Positions 15,987 to 24,741 of a stretch of 64,000 nt of DNA are shown piece after piece. Position 1 is the stretch's first letter, and the number at the start of each line of letters is the position of its first letter. The stretch is from Paenibacillus sp. YN15. GTDB taxonomy: Bacteria > Bacillota > Bacilli > Paenibacillales > NBRC-103111. A program made the position numbers and the translations under genes. Below the pieces are notes generated by a model. The model did not search any database and had not been told where the DNA came from. It saw only the letters and a list, made by a program, of their open reading frames with translations. Where the stretch lies: NCBI RefSeq assembly GCF_003285005.1, contig NZ_QMFA01000011.1:62001-126000 (forward strand), written 5' to 3'.

Positions 15987-16012
15987 GGGGAACCACTCCT
16001 TGTCTTTTTTAT

Positions 16013-16143
16013 ACGAAAATGCACACTGCTGCATTTTCATCGGGGGTTCCCCCAAAAGTATCCGGAATTTTGCTTCGAAGCGTTTCGTCACTCTTGGGGG
16101 ATTGTTTGGTTTGTAGCTTAGGGAATTGTTTGGTTTGTAGCTT
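16013..16143. repeat. Hairpin repeat shared with 47582, followed by a short tandem repeat
   Basis: CGAAAATGC, 8 bp, GCATTTTCATCGGGGG (16014-16046) is nearly repeated at 47581-47616, in both cases just upstream of a gene. At 16100-16143 a 24-bp unit containing ATTGTTTGGTTTGTAGCTT occurs twice in tandem. No gene is in the 650-bp gap from 15987 to 16635. Confidence 0.6.
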
Positions 16144-16303
16144 TATTGTATGGTTCTTGACGTCCGCAAACTATATAATGGCGGCACCTAAGCAGCACTT
16201 TTGTGACTTCATGGAATGAGCTGGAAAAGCTCCTCGGAATATCTCCTCCAGAGTCGCCCTCCTGCTGTGCGCTCCTTCAACTGAACTCTTTCTCCTGACT
16301 TCG

Positions 16304-16369
16304 TGCTGGCGCTGTGCTGCACCGTACTGGCATCGTGCTGGTGCTGTGCCGCACCGTGCTGGCACCATG
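16304..16369. repeat. Tandem 32-33-bp repeat
   Basis: Two diverged copies of a unit beginning GTGCTGGYGCTGTGCYGCAC lie in tandem immediately before the four-core element. Not coding in a consistent frame. Confidence 0.5.
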
Positions 16370-16381
16370 CGACTCATCAGG

Positions 16382-16558
16382 CGGACCCTGGTTCCGTTAT
16401 TTTGCAAAAATCGGCCTTTTTTTCTCCGGAGCGGACACAGGTTCCGTTAAGTGTGAAAAAACAGGGGTTCTGCACACTTCCAGAGCGAAATAGCGAATCG
16501 TCGGTCCGTGAAAATCGGCAAAAGGGCCAAATGGGGGAAATAACGGATTCTCTGTCCG
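16382..16558. repeat. Four-core dispersed element, copy B (50-62-50 spacing)
   Basis: Cores start at 16382 (CGGACCCTGGTTCCG), 16432 (CGGACACAGGTTCCG), 16494 (CGAATCGTCGGTCCG) and 16544 (CGGATTCTCTGTCCG). The first two are followed by TTATT or TTAAG, the last two preceded by AATAG or AATAA. Flanks show it to be in the opposite orientation to copy A: core 1 here matches the reverse complement of core 4 there over about 35 bp. Confidence 0.82.
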
Positions 16559-16587
16559 CGACCATCTCCAACCCTTCGCTAGATTTT

Positions 16588-16632
16588 AAAAAAAAGCCGC
16601 CTCCCTCCTGTGCAGGAGCGGAAGCGGCATTG
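16588..16632 (-). terminator. Terminator of the two-component operon
   Basis: On the minus strand GCCGCTTCCGCTCC, short loop, GGAG..AGGCGGC and eight T, directly after the response regulator stop. Confidence 0.88.
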
Positions 16633-16635
16633 GCG

Positions 16636-18267
16636 TCAGGGCAAACGGCGGTGCTTTTTGCGATATTCGTGGGGGGATAGGCCGGTCATTTTTTTGAACA
16701 GCTTGGCAAAATAGGAGAAATGGGTGTAGCCGATGGCCTCCGCTACCGCGCCCACCTTGAGGTTGGACTCCTCCAGCAGGCGGCGGGCGTGGCCGATCTT
16801 CACCTCCAGAACATATTCCGTCAGGGACTGGCCGGTTTCCTTGCGGAACAGCCGGGACAAGTAGGCCGGATTCAAAAACACATAGGATGCCAGCTGCTCC
16901 CTGCCCAGCTCTTCTTGGGGATGCTGCTGGATATATTCCTTGATTTTGGCGATGATGGAGGATTGCTGCTGGGACTGCTCCCCGGAACCAGCCGCCTTGG
17001 CCCAATACTGCTCCAAAAGGCGGGCACACCACTGCCGCAGGGCTGCCAGGGACTTGACGGGAGACAGGGCCAGCCCTTCTTCCCTGCCCTCCAGCACCTC
17101 CCCCAGGGAAATCCCCTGCTTGACCGCGGAATCCAGACAGAGGTGGGCCAATCCGAAGTAAACGGCCTGCAGGGTCTCCACAGACAGCTCTTCCTTTTCC
17201 AGACGGCTAAAATACCGGTTCAGCTGGTCGCTCAGCTCCCCCTTGCGCCCATTGTCCAACAGCAGCGCCCACTCTGCCAGGGGCGGCGGAGGAGCAGGGC
17301 GGGCGGCGGGTTTGCCTGCCGCGTTGGGGATAATGACGCTGCCGGTCCGGGTGACGTTGGCCCGCTCCGCCTCCAAAAGCCGCTGGTAAGCCTCCTCCAG
17401 CCCTGTGATGCCCACCTCGCCGCCGATATAGCAGGACAGCCGGCAGTGAAAATATTCATTGCAGGAACGGATGAAGGCCTCGCATTTCTCCTCCAGCGAA
17501 ACCCCATTCTCCGCCGCTGCCGCCTCCCCGGCCGCAGACCGGTAAAACAGGATCAGCCCGCTGCCGCTCCGCTCCCCCACCACCATCCCGGGGCTGCCGT
17601 CCAGCACAAGCTCCTCGGCGGCCTTGCGGATGGCATACTCCATAATCTCCTCATCCCGCGCGCCGAAATCCTGCTGCCATTGCTCAATGCTGATCAGCAC
17701 CGGGAACAGCCGGTCCTCCGAGGCCAGAGGAATATCATACTGGCGGAGCGCGGCATCCAACTTGCCGCTCAGGAATGCGGTGCGCCCCTGGATTACCTCC
17801 TGCCAGAACCGCTCGACCAGGAGCGGCTTTTGGCTTTCCCAGAGGCTGTAATACTTCCGGTACACGCTGCGGTAATCCTGCAGCTCCCGCTCCGAGCGGA
17901 TTTTGTCCAAAAGCTGCACAAGAATCTCCGACAGCCGGTCATGGTCCACCGGCTTCAGCAAATAGCGGAACGCCCCCATGGAGAGGGCCTGCTGGGCGTA
18001 ACTGAAGTTGGCGTGGCCGGTGAGGAAAATCAGCTCCGCATGAGGCTGCTGCTCCCGGAGCCACTCCGCCAGCTCCAGACCGGACTGGCCCGGCATTTCA
18101 ATGTCCAGGATGACAATATCCGCCTCCCGTTGGGAGAGCAGCTCCTTGGCCTGGTCCACATCATAAGCCTCCAGCACCGCGGAAATCCCCAGCGCCTCCC
18201 AGTCCATTCCCGCCGCCAGCCCTTTGACCGCATATTTTTCATCATCCACCAGAAGCACGTTGTACAT
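16636..18267 (-). CDS. YesN-type response regulator with AraC DNA-binding domain
   Basis: A 543-residue regulator. The receiver domain (residues 1-120) shows VLLVDDEKYAVKGL, phospho-Asp in IVILDIEMPGQSG and Lys in YLLKPVD. A long linker domain follows, and the C-terminal ~100 residues form an AraC-type double HTH (LASYVFLNPAYLSRLFRKET; AEAIGYTHFSYFAKLFKKMTG). In this family the partner kinase senses an extracellular sugar and the regulator activates the adjacent ABC importer. ATG 18267 follows GGAG by six bases and lies inside the last codons of the kinase gene, so the two are translationally coupled. The likely target is the importer operon at 12.3-16 kb. Confidence 0.92.
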   Translation of the reverse strand: MYNVLLVDDEKYAVKGLAAGMDWEALGISAVLEAYDVDQAKELLSQREADIVILDIEMPGQSGLELAEWLREQQPHAELIFLTGHANFSYAQQALSMGAFRYLLKPVDHDRLSEILVQLLDKIRSERELQDYRSVYRKYYSLWESQKPLLVERFWQEVIQGRTAFLSGKLDAALRQYDIPLASEDRLFPVLISIEQWQQDFGARDEEIMEYAIRKAAEELVLDGSPGMVVGERSGSGLILFYRSAAGEAAAAENGVSLEEKCEAFIRSCNEYFHCRLSCYIGGEVGITGLEEAYQRLLEAERANVTRTGSVIIPNAAGKPAARPAPPPPLAEWALLLDNGRKGELSDQLNRYFSRLEKEELSVETLQAVYFGLAHLCLDSAVKQGISLGEVLEGREEGLALSPVKSLAALRQWCARLLEQYWAKAAGSGEQSQQQSSIIAKIKEYIQQHPQEELGREQLASYVFLNPAYLSRLFRKETGQSLTEYVLEVKIGHARRLLEESNLKVGAVAEAIGYTHFSYFAKLFKKMTGLSPHEYRKKHRRLP

Positions 18268-20002
18268 GGTTTTCTCCGCCTTTCCCAAGTCTGGTCTCCA
18301 GAGGCAGCGCGATCAGCACCTCGGCGCCGCCGCCGTCCGCATTCTGAAACCTCACCCTTGCTTTATTGCCTGTAAAAATAGACAGCCGCCGGAGCACGTT
18401 CCAGATCCCCACATGCTCATCCTGAATGGTACGCCAATCGGTTCCGGCGAATTTCTCCAGCCACTCTTGGGAGAAGCCCACCCCCGTATCCCGGATGGAA
18501 ATCTGCGCCTCCCGCTCGCCTGATTGCTCCGCAATCTGTGCATGGATGTACAGGTGAAACGGCTGGTTCCGGTTCTTAAACCCGTGAATTATCGCATTTT
18601 CGGCAAAAGGCTGGATGGAGAGCGGCGGGATTGCCGCCCCCCTCAGCTCGTCGCTGACGCTGATTTCAAACGCCAGATTATCCGGATAACGGAGCCGCTG
18701 GATTTCCATGTAGTTGGCGACATGCTTCAGATCCTCCTCCAGCGTAATGTGGGGACGGCTGCTGTGGATGGTAAAGCGGAAATAATCCGCCAGATGCAGA
18801 GCCAGCTTCTTTAAGGTCTGGTAGTCCTTCAGCACCGCCAGATTGTAAACGATATTCAGGCTGTTCATGTAAAAATGCGGATTGATCTGCACCTGCAAAT
18901 GCTTATATTCCGCCTGCTGCACGCGTAGCTTTTCCTCGTAGACATTGATCTTGAGGGAGCGGATCTGGTCGGCCATGTCGTTGAAGACAGCCATCACGTA
19001 GGCGAATTCCCCCTTGCGGGCGGTGGGCAGCCGGGTATCCAGCTTGCCTTGGCCGATACGTCTCATACCTTTGACCAAAGCCGAAAACGGCCCTACCAGA
19101 ATCCGCTGCAGAATCAGAAAGTAGATAACCAGCGCAGCCAGCACGCCGAAGGGCGTCACATAAATAGCCTTCTGGAAAAAAGGCAACCCACGGAGAATGG
19201 TGGTTTCCGGAATAGCCAGCATCAGCCGAAGGCCGGTAGCGGCGGAATCCGCCTTGACCAGCAGCATTTTTTCGCTTAGCCGGGGGTCGTCGATCAGGAG
19301 ATAGTTGCCCTTCTGGCTGGCTTTTTTCTCCGCATACCGGCCCCAGATATCGGCGCTGATGCGGGTATTGGAGAGAAGGGTGTGCCTGCTGTCCATGGCG
19401 GCGACCTCTCCCCCCGGCCCCAGATTCCAGCTGCGCAGGGGCGCAATCAGCTTGTCCGGATGCACCAGAACACCGGCGATCAGCTCAGAGGAAATGGGTG
19501 CGATCATCACCATGGCATAACCGTCGGGAGTCTCCATCAGATGCCACTTGCCGTCGTCATTCTCCGCCAGCTTGTCGGCCATGAGGGTAATATTTTGGGT
19601 CTGGCGGTTGTGATCCTCGGAGCTGGCCAGCAGCAAGTCCTTATAAACCGGCGAGTAGATGAAAATGGAGCTGGTGACGTTGAAGTAGCCGATGCCGGAG
19701 GTGAGCTTGCTCATGATGCGGATTTTGGTCAGGTAGTATTCATTGGAGGCTGTGCCGAAGGCGTAGAGGGTGGTGAAATCCGGGTCGTTGACAAACCGGT
19801 ACAGATACAGGCCGGTTTCGTTCAGCATCTGGTCGGTGCTCTGAACATACTGCTGGAGCAGGTTGTCATAGTTGCTGGAAATCTGCTCGCGGACAATCCG
19901 GATGGAGTACATGTTATTGTAAAACAGAAAAACCACAATGGGCACGATGACGACGGTAAAGCCCAGAATAATTTTCAGCCTCACGGAATGGTACCATTTC
20001 AT
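18242..20002 (-). CDS. YesM/LytS-type sensor histidine kinase
   Basis: A 586-residue membrane sensor: first membrane helix at ~8-28 (IILGFTVVIVPIVVFLFY), an extracellular sensor region of about 250 residues, a second helix near 280-300 (FGVLAALVIYFLILQRI), a HAMP segment, the His-kinase box QINPHFYMNSLNIV (His near residue 376) and a HATPase_c end (NAIIHGFKN, DTGVGF). It phosphorylates the YesN-type regulator encoded immediately downstream. The start is ATG 20002. The chemical signal is probably a plant oligosaccharide or the loaded binding protein, by analogy only. Confidence 0.92.
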   Translation of the reverse strand: MKWYHSVRLKIILGFTVVIVPIVVFLFYNNMYSIRIVREQISSNYDNLLQQYVQSTDQMLNETGLYLYRFVNDPDFTTLYAFGTASNEYYLTKIRIMSKLTSGIGYFNVTSSIFIYSPVYKDLLLASSEDHNRQTQNITLMADKLAENDDGKWHLMETPDGYAMVMIAPISSELIAGVLVHPDKLIAPLRSWNLGPGGEVAAMDSRHTLLSNTRISADIWGRYAEKKASQKGNYLLIDDPRLSEKMLLVKADSAATGLRLMLAIPETTILRGLPFFQKAIYVTPFGVLAALVIYFLILQRILVGPFSALVKGMRRIGQGKLDTRLPTARKGEFAYVMAVFNDMADQIRSLKINVYEEKLRVQQAEYKHLQVQINPHFYMNSLNIVYNLAVLKDYQTLKKLALHLADYFRFTIHSSRPHITLEEDLKHVANYMEIQRLRYPDNLAFEISVSDELRGAAIPPLSIQPFAENAIIHGFKNRNQPFHLYIHAQIAEQSGEREAQISIRDTGVGFSQEWLEKFAGTDWRTIQDEHVGIWNVLRRLSIFTGNKARVRFQNADGGGAEVLIALPLETRLGKGGENHVQRASGG

Positions 20003-20079
20003 GGCAGGTCCTCCCTTGGAGAATGAAGCCGGAGCGCTGCTTCACGGCGGCGGCAATATCCTGTCCGGTGGCAGGTACG

Positions 20080-20150
20080 GGTACAGGTACAAGTGCAGGC
20101 GCAGGCACAAGTGCAGACACAGGTACAAGTGCAGGTACAGGCACAGAGCA
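20080..20150. repeat. Degenerate hexanucleotide repeat tract
   Basis: About eleven tandem hexamers of the GGTACA / AGTGCA / GGCACA type. They lie between the kinase gene and the LacI gene; open frames through them overlap real genes or lack ribosome sites. Nothing else recognisable is in the 422-bp gap except the operator at 20388. Confidence 0.6.
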
Positions 20151-20387
20151 TGGTTGGATGCCTCAGCCGCATTGCGCTGTCAATCTCCGCGTCCGTTTTA
20201 CGCTGCCGCTCCTGGTATCATCATGCCATGGTTTTCCAAAAACGTCCAGACGAACATTTTTCCGGCGGGTATTCCTTGAATGCTGCCGCTCCCGACCAAT
20301 GGATAGACTAGGGACCGGTGATGCGCCGCTATTCCCGCCATCCGAAAAAGGTATTGCCAGCGCTTCCGGGAATGGTTACAATAGCCT

Positions 20388-20403
20388 TGTAAACGCGTGT
20401 TCA
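20388..20403 (+). promoter_or_regulatory. LacI-type operator before the LacI gene
   Basis: TGTAAACG|CGTGTTCA is a centred pseudo-palindrome with six of eight half-site positions paired, 20 bp upstream of the LacI-family start. It resembles the TAAACGCGCGTTCA site upstream of cellobiose phosphorylase at 22038, which supports one shared regulator. Confidence 0.55.
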
Positions 20404-20423
20404 CGAAAGGGGCTTTTCAGCAC

Positions 20424-21485
20424 ATGCGCAGTGAGGACATTGCCCGGCTGGCGGGTGTTTCCAGAAGCACCGTTTCCCGGGTGATCAACAACTATTCCAA
20501 CGTGCCGGAGGAAACCCGGCAGCGGGTGCTGAAGGTGATCGAGGAGCATCATTACGAGCCCAACACCTCCGCCCGTGTTCTGGCAGGCAAAGGAACGGAC
20601 ACCATCGGCCTGTTTGTGGTCAGCACCGCCGAACGGCCCGAGGTCAGCCGCATTTACGATAACAGCTATTTTGCCCGGTTCGTGGATGCGGTAACGGATC
20701 ACGCCAATGCCAAAGGCAGCTATGTGCTGATCCATACGGTCTATTCGCCGGAGGATTTCCTCCGGGTGAAGCAGGCGTTTCTGCAGAAGCGCATCGACGG
20801 CGGGGTCATTGTCGGCTCGGGGCGCGACCCGCAGATGGTCAGCGAGCTGGCGGAGCTTCAGGCTCCCATTGTGCTCATCGACTACGACATTGCCGAGATT
20901 ATCGGCAGCCGCCTGAATAAGAGCAGGCTGGCCGTGGTCAATTCCATGGATTATGAAGGCGCCATGGCGGTGATGGAGCATCTTATCGGCCTGGGCCACA
21001 GGGAAATCGGCATCCTGGCCGGACGGCTGGACACCTATTCCGGCCGGGAGCGCTTCAAGGCTTATGAAGCGGCGCTGCAGCAGCACGGATTGCCCATGCG
21101 GGAGGAATTTATCCTGCAGGGCCAGTTTCTGAAGGACGCCGCTTACGCGGAGGCCGAGCGGCTGGCCCGCTCAGGCAGGCTGCCCACGGCGCTGTTCTGC
21201 GCCAACGACGATATGGCCATCTCGGCGCTGCAGGCGTTTACCCGCTCCGGCATCCGGGTGCCGGAGGATATATCTCTGGCAGGCTATGACGATGTGCCCT
21301 CTGCGGCGCTGTTATCGCCGGGCCTGACCACCGTCAGGCTGCCCATCTACGAGATGGCCCGGGCCGCCGTGGAGTCCATCAGCCGCATGCAGCAGAAGAA
21401 AAGCGGCTCCGGCTCCAGCTTCGAGACCGTCAGCTTTCCCGCGGAGTTCATAAGCCGCGGCTCCTGCCGGGCAGTGGGGCCGTAG
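20424..21485 (+). CDS. LacI-family transcriptional regulator, probable cellobiose regulator
   Basis: A 353-residue repressor. The N-terminal HTH is MRSEDIARLAGVSRSTVSRVINNYSNVP with the hinge PNTSARVLAGKGT, followed by a periplasmic-binding-type effector domain (IGLFVVSTAE, GLGHREIGILAGRL, ALFCANDDMAISALQA, LAGYDDVPSAALLSPGLTTVR). ATG 20424 gives the usual HTH N-terminus; the best ribosome site, AAAGGGG, is 13 bases upstream, rather far. It is followed after 617 bp by a GH94 phosphorylase on the same strand, and operator-like palindromes precede both genes. The effector is unknown; cellobiose or its phosphorolysis products are plausible. Confidence 0.9.
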   Translation: MRSEDIARLAGVSRSTVSRVINNYSNVPEETRQRVLKVIEEHHYEPNTSARVLAGKGTDTIGLFVVSTAERPEVSRIYDNSYFARFVDAVTDHANAKGSYVLIHTVYSPEDFLRVKQAFLQKRIDGGVIVGSGRDPQMVSELAELQAPIVLIDYDIAEIIGSRLNKSRLAVVNSMDYEGAMAVMEHLIGLGHREIGILAGRLDTYSGRERFKAYEAALQQHGLPMREEFILQGQFLKDAAYAEAERLARSGRLPTALFCANDDMAISALQAFTRSGIRVPEDISLAGYDDVPSAALLSPGLTTVRLPIYEMARAAVESISRMQQKKSGSGSSFETVSFPAEFISRGSCRAVGP

Positions 21486-21489
21486 GCCC

Positions 21490-21577
21490 GCGGGGGCCCG
21501 ACATCTGCGGGGGCACGCCATCTATGGGGGCCCGACCATCTGCGGGGACCCGATCATCTGCGGGGGCACGCCATCTG
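21490..21577. repeat. GC-rich tandem repeat of ~17-18 bp, five units
   Basis: Units of the form GCGGGGGCMCGMCATCT follow each other five times just after the LacI stop codon. Unit length varies, so it is not coding. Confidence 0.6.
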
Positions 21578-21637
21578 CCTGCGGGAAGGCGGTCAGGCGG
21601 CGGCGGGCGATCAGATGGGACAGCTGGCAGCCCCTGC

Positions 21638-21679
21638 TAGGGCGTGTCTGAACCCCCCTCGGAGTTTGCACACACCCTA
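21638..21679. mobile_element. 42-bp deletion derivative of the MITE-like element
   Basis: TAGGGCGTGTCTGA at the left and TTTGCACACACCCTA at the right flank only 13 bp containing CTCGGAG, a sequence that also precedes the right end of the 166-bp element at 12040-12205. Confidence 0.65.
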
Positions 21680-21730
21680 GTGCCGCCCCTTGAGCCAATT
21701 CCTCTGGCATGATGGGAGATGGTTACTGTG

Positions 21731-21919
21731 ATAGCGAACCTCAAATGTACGCTATTTCCGCCAAATACCCTTTTTGAGGCAAATAGCATACACAAAATGT
21801 TTGCTAAGCCACTTAAAACCACCGTTTTGCATCAAAATATTCCAATTAACATACATTTCATGTATGCTATTTGTCCATTTGACCTCCCTTTCGGGGAATA
21901 GCAAACAATTTGTGACGCT
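21731..21919. repeat. Four-palindrome array with ATAGC cores, 52-63-51 spacing
   Basis: Short inverted repeats are centred at about 21743 (ATAGCG...CGCTAT), 21795 (TAGCATACA...TGTTTGCTA), 21858 (CATACATTTCATGTATG) and 21909 (AGCAAACA...TTGTGACGCT). The spacing is close to the 50-62-50 layout of the CGGAC elements although the core sequence is different. This lies in the 617-bp gap between the LacI and GH94 genes and contains no gene. Confidence 0.6.
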
Positions 21920-22037
21920 TACATTTCTCTGTGCCGGCTGCCCTCTGCGTTTCCGTAGTTAATTATGGCCGCCCCATCCGGCTTTCCGCTTCAGGCAATG
22001 TCCTGCTCCCTGGGACACAGTTTTTTTCACCCCAAAA

Positions 22038-22066
22038 TAAACGCGCGTTCACAAAACGCCCGTTTA
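22038..22066 (+). promoter_or_regulatory. Two tandem LacI-type operators upstream of GH94 gene
   Basis: TAAACGCGCGTTCA (22038-22051, central ten bases fully palindromic) and AAACGCCCGTTT (22054-22065) sit end to end about 40 bp before the TTG start. They resemble the site before the LacI gene. Confidence 0.55.
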
Positions 22067-22102
22067 TCATAAATCCTTCCATCCCGAAAGGAGTCGAACC
22101 CT

Positions 22103-24538
22103 TTGAAATTTGGTCATTTTGACGATCAGCGCAAGGAATACGTCATTACAACGCCCCAAACCCCCTATCCCTGGATCAATTACCTGGGCAACGAGAGCTT
22201 TTTTGGCTTGATTTCCAACACCTCCGGCGGCTACTGCTTTTACCGGGACGCGCGTTTACGGCGGCTCACCCGCTACCGCTACAACAATGTCCCCCTGGAC
22301 AACGGCGGACGCTACTTCTACCTGCATGACAACGGCGACTTCTGGACACCGGGCTGGATGCCGGTAAAACGGGAGCTGGATTTTTACGAATGCCGCCATG
22401 GTCTGGGCTATACCTCCATCACCGGCGAGCGGAACGGCATCCGCGTCAGCCAATTGGCCTTCGTCCCCTTGGGAATCAACGGGGAGGTGTATCAGGTCAA
22501 GGTGAAGAACACCGGCACCGCCGCCAAAACCGTCACTCTTTTCTCCTTCATCGAGTTCTGTCTCTGGAATGCCTATGACGATATGACCAACTTCCAGCGG
22601 AATCTGAGCATTGGCGAGGTAGAGGTGGAGAACAACGCTATTTATCACAAGACCGAATACCGGGAACGCCGCGATCATTTCTCCTTTTTCTCGGTAAACC
22701 GTCCCTTCGACGGCTTCGACACCGACCGGGATACCTTCCTGGGCGCGTATAACGGTTTTGACCGCCCCGATGCGGTAGCCGCAGGAGCATCCTTCAATTC
22801 CGTCGCCAGCGGCTGGTGCCCGGTGGGCTCCCACTCCTTCAAGCTGACCCTTGCTCCCGGCGAAGAGCAATCCCTGGTGTTTGTGCTGGGTTATGTGGAG
22901 AATCCCGAAGAAGAGAAGTGGGAAAAGCCGGGTGTTATCAACAAGTTCCGGGCCTACGACATGATGAACCGTTTTACCGACGATGAAGCTGTTGACCGCG
23001 CTCTTGCCGAGCTGGCTTCCTACTGGGACCGTCTGCTGGGCAAATACACCCTCGCCACCGGCGACGAAAAGCTGGCCCGCATGGTCAACATTTGGAACCC
23101 GTATCAATGTATGGTCACCTTCAATATGTCCCGCTCCGCCTCTTACTTCGAATCAGGGATCGGCCGGGGCATGGGCTTCCGGGATTCCAACCAGGATCTC
23201 CTGGGTTTTGTGCATCAGATTCCGGAACGGGCCAGAGAGCGGATCATCGATATTGCCTCCACCCAGTTCGAGGACGGCAGCGCCTATCACCAGTACCAGC
23301 CTCTGACCAAAAAAGGCAACCACGAGGTAGGCGGCGGCTTCAACGACGATCCCCTGTGGCTGATCGTGGGCACGGCGGCATACATTAAGGAAACCGGGGA
23401 TTTCGGCATTCTGGACGAACAGGTGCCTTTTGACTGCAACCCGGATAATACGGCAACCTTGTTCGAGCATCTAAAACGCTCCTTCTATCATGTCATCCAC
23501 AATCTGGGCCCCCACGGGCTGCCGCTGATCGGGCGGGCGGACTGGAACGACTGCCTGAACCTGAACTGCTTTTCCAAGGAGCCGGGCGAGTCCTTCCAGA
23601 CCACCGGCAACATCGACGGACGGGTAGCGGAATCCGTCTTTATCGCCGGCTTGTTCGTGTTTACGGGACCGGACTTCGCCGCCCTGTGCCGCTTCCGCGG
23701 TCTGGACGGGGAGGCGGAGGCAGCCGAGGCCGCTACTGAGGAAATGCGCAAAACCACCATGGAGCACGGCTACGACGGCGATTGGTTCCTGCGGGCATAT
23801 GACCATTTTGGAGATAAAGTGGGAAGCAAGGAGAACGCCGAGGGGCAAATTTTCATCGAGCCTCAAGGCATGTGCGTCATGGCCGGCATCGGTACAGAGG
23901 ACGGCTCTGCCTTAAAGGCGCTGGAATCCGTCCAGGAGCGTCTGGAAACGCCGTACGGCATCGTGCTGCAAAATCCGCCCTACTCCACCTACTACCTGAA
24001 CCTGGGAGAAATCTCCTCCTATCCGCCGGGCTACAAGGAAAATGCGGGCATCTTCTGCCATAACAATCCGTGGATCATGATCGCGGAGACGGTGCTGGGC
24101 CGGGGAGACAGAGCCTTCGAGGTTTACCGGAAGATTGCCCCCGCCTACCTGGAGGAGATCAGCGAAATTCACAAGATGGAGCCCTATGTCTATTCCCAAA
24201 TGATTGCGGGCAAAGACGCGGTGCGCCACGGCGAAGCCAAAAACTCCTGGCTTACCGGCACCGCCGCGTGGAACTATATCGCCATCACCCAGGCCATTCT
24301 CGGCATTAAGCCGGATTTCGGCGGCCTGCAGGTGGACCCTTGCATCCCTGTGGATTGGGACGGCTACACGATTACCCGGGAGTTCCGGGGCAGCACCTAC
24401 GTCATCGCCGTCAGGAATCCGGAGCATGTGTCCAGCGGCGTCCGCTCCGTAACCGTTGACGGGCGGCCTGTAGAGGGCAATGTCCTGCCCGTATTCGCAG
24501 AGGGCGGCGTCCATCAGGTGGAGGTTGTGCTGGGATAA
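22103..24538 (+). CDS. GH94 cellobiose phosphorylase
   Basis: An 811-residue cytoplasmic phosphorylase that splits cellobiose with phosphate into glucose 1-phosphate and glucose, saving ATP. Features are the N-terminal beta domain ([37 protein letters not shown] in two parts), the (alpha/alpha)6 barrel, the catalytic-acid segment [11 protein letters not shown] (Asp in DWND), GGFNDDPLW, and [18 protein letters not shown] at the C-terminus. These and the length match cellobiose phosphorylases better than chitobiose or cellodextrin phosphorylases. The start is TTG 22103, nine bases after AAAGGAG. It has no transporter gene beside it, so cellobiose must enter by another system. Probably regulated by the upstream LacI protein. 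Confidence 0.92.
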   Translation: MKFGHFDDQRKEYVITTPQTPYPWINYLGNESFFGLISNTSGGYCFYRDARLRRLTRYRYNNVPLDNGGRYFYLHDNGDFWTPGWMPVKRELDFYECRHGLGYTSITGERNGIRVSQLAFVPLGINGEVYQVKVKNTGTAAKTVTLFSFIEFCLWNAYDDMTNFQRNLSIGEVEVENNAIYHKTEYRERRDHFSFFSVNRPFDGFDTDRDTFLGAYNGFDRPDAVAAGASFNSVASGWCPVGSHSFKLTLAPGEEQSLVFVLGYVENPEEEKWEKPGVINKFRAYDMMNRFTDDEAVDRALAELASYWDRLLGKYTLATGDEKLARMVNIWNPYQCMVTFNMSRSASYFESGIGRGMGFRDSNQDLLGFVHQIPERARERIIDIASTQFEDGSAYHQYQPLTKKGNHEVGGGFNDDPLWLIVGTAAYIKETGDFGILDEQVPFDCNPDNTATLFEHLKRSFYHVIHNLGPHGLPLIGRADWNDCLNLNCFSKEPGESFQTTGNIDGRVAESVFIAGLFVFTGPDFAALCRFRGLDGEAEAAEAATEEMRKTTMEHGYDGDWFLRAYDHFGDKVGSKENAEGQIFIEPQGMCVMAGIGTEDGSALKALESVQERLETPYGIVLQNPPYSTYYLNLGEISSYPPGYKENAGIFCHNNPWIMIAETVLGRGDRAFEVYRKIAPAYLEEISEIHKMEPYVYSQMIAGKDAVRHGEAKNSWLTGTAAWNYIAITQAILGIKPDFGGLQVDPCIPVDWDGYTITREFRGSTYVIAVRNPEHVSSGVRSVTVDGRPVEGNVLPVFAEGGVHQVEVVLG

Positions 24539-24563
24539 AGAGGACAATATTTGCCAGGACGAT

Positions 24564-24618
24564 TTTAAGCCAATTTTAAGGATGTGCTCATTTTTTCTTA
24601 AGCTTCCTCCTGTAGACT
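24564..24618 (+). promoter_or_regulatory. OmpR-family-type direct-repeat promoter, copy 2
   Basis: TTTAAG (24564), TTTAAG (24575), an invariant GTGCTCA (24584) and TTAAGCTT (24598) reproduce the spacing of the 4386 promoter base for base, followed by TAGACT at 24613-24618 as -10. No open frame with a ribosome site lies downstream before a hairpin. Confidence 0.6.
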
Positions 24619-24624
24619 GGCTTC

Positions 24625-24724
24625 ATAGACGAACCTTAGAGAGCAACAGCAGGAGATAAAAAGGACAACGCAAAGAGCCCTTATCCGTTCAAGCCGTCAA
24701 GGCTTGCGGGTAAGGGCTTTTCGA
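24625..24724 (+). ncRNA. Candidate small RNA of about 100 nt
   Basis: A transcript from the promoter at 24564-24618 would start near 24625 and end at the strong hairpin 24672-24720 (GAGCCCTTA...TAAGGGC then TTTT). It would carry an unpaired GCAGGAGATAAAAAGGA stretch and no plausible coding frame. It could instead be the remnant of a deleted gene. Confidence 0.4.
24672..24724 (+). terminator. Rho-independent terminator
   Basis: AAAGAGCCCTTA-CC-CAAGCC, loop, GGCTTG-GG-TAAGGGCTTTT; the inner CAAGCC/GGCTTG pair continues the stem. The T tract is short. Confidence 0.7.
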
Positions 24725-24741
24725 TGAAGGGCAACCGCCGC

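Noticed and set aside
20023-20484. Plus-strand ORF with GTGTSAGAGTS-type repeats
   Set aside because: It runs through the hexamer tract, has no good ribosome site and overlaps the start of the well-supported LacI gene in another frame.
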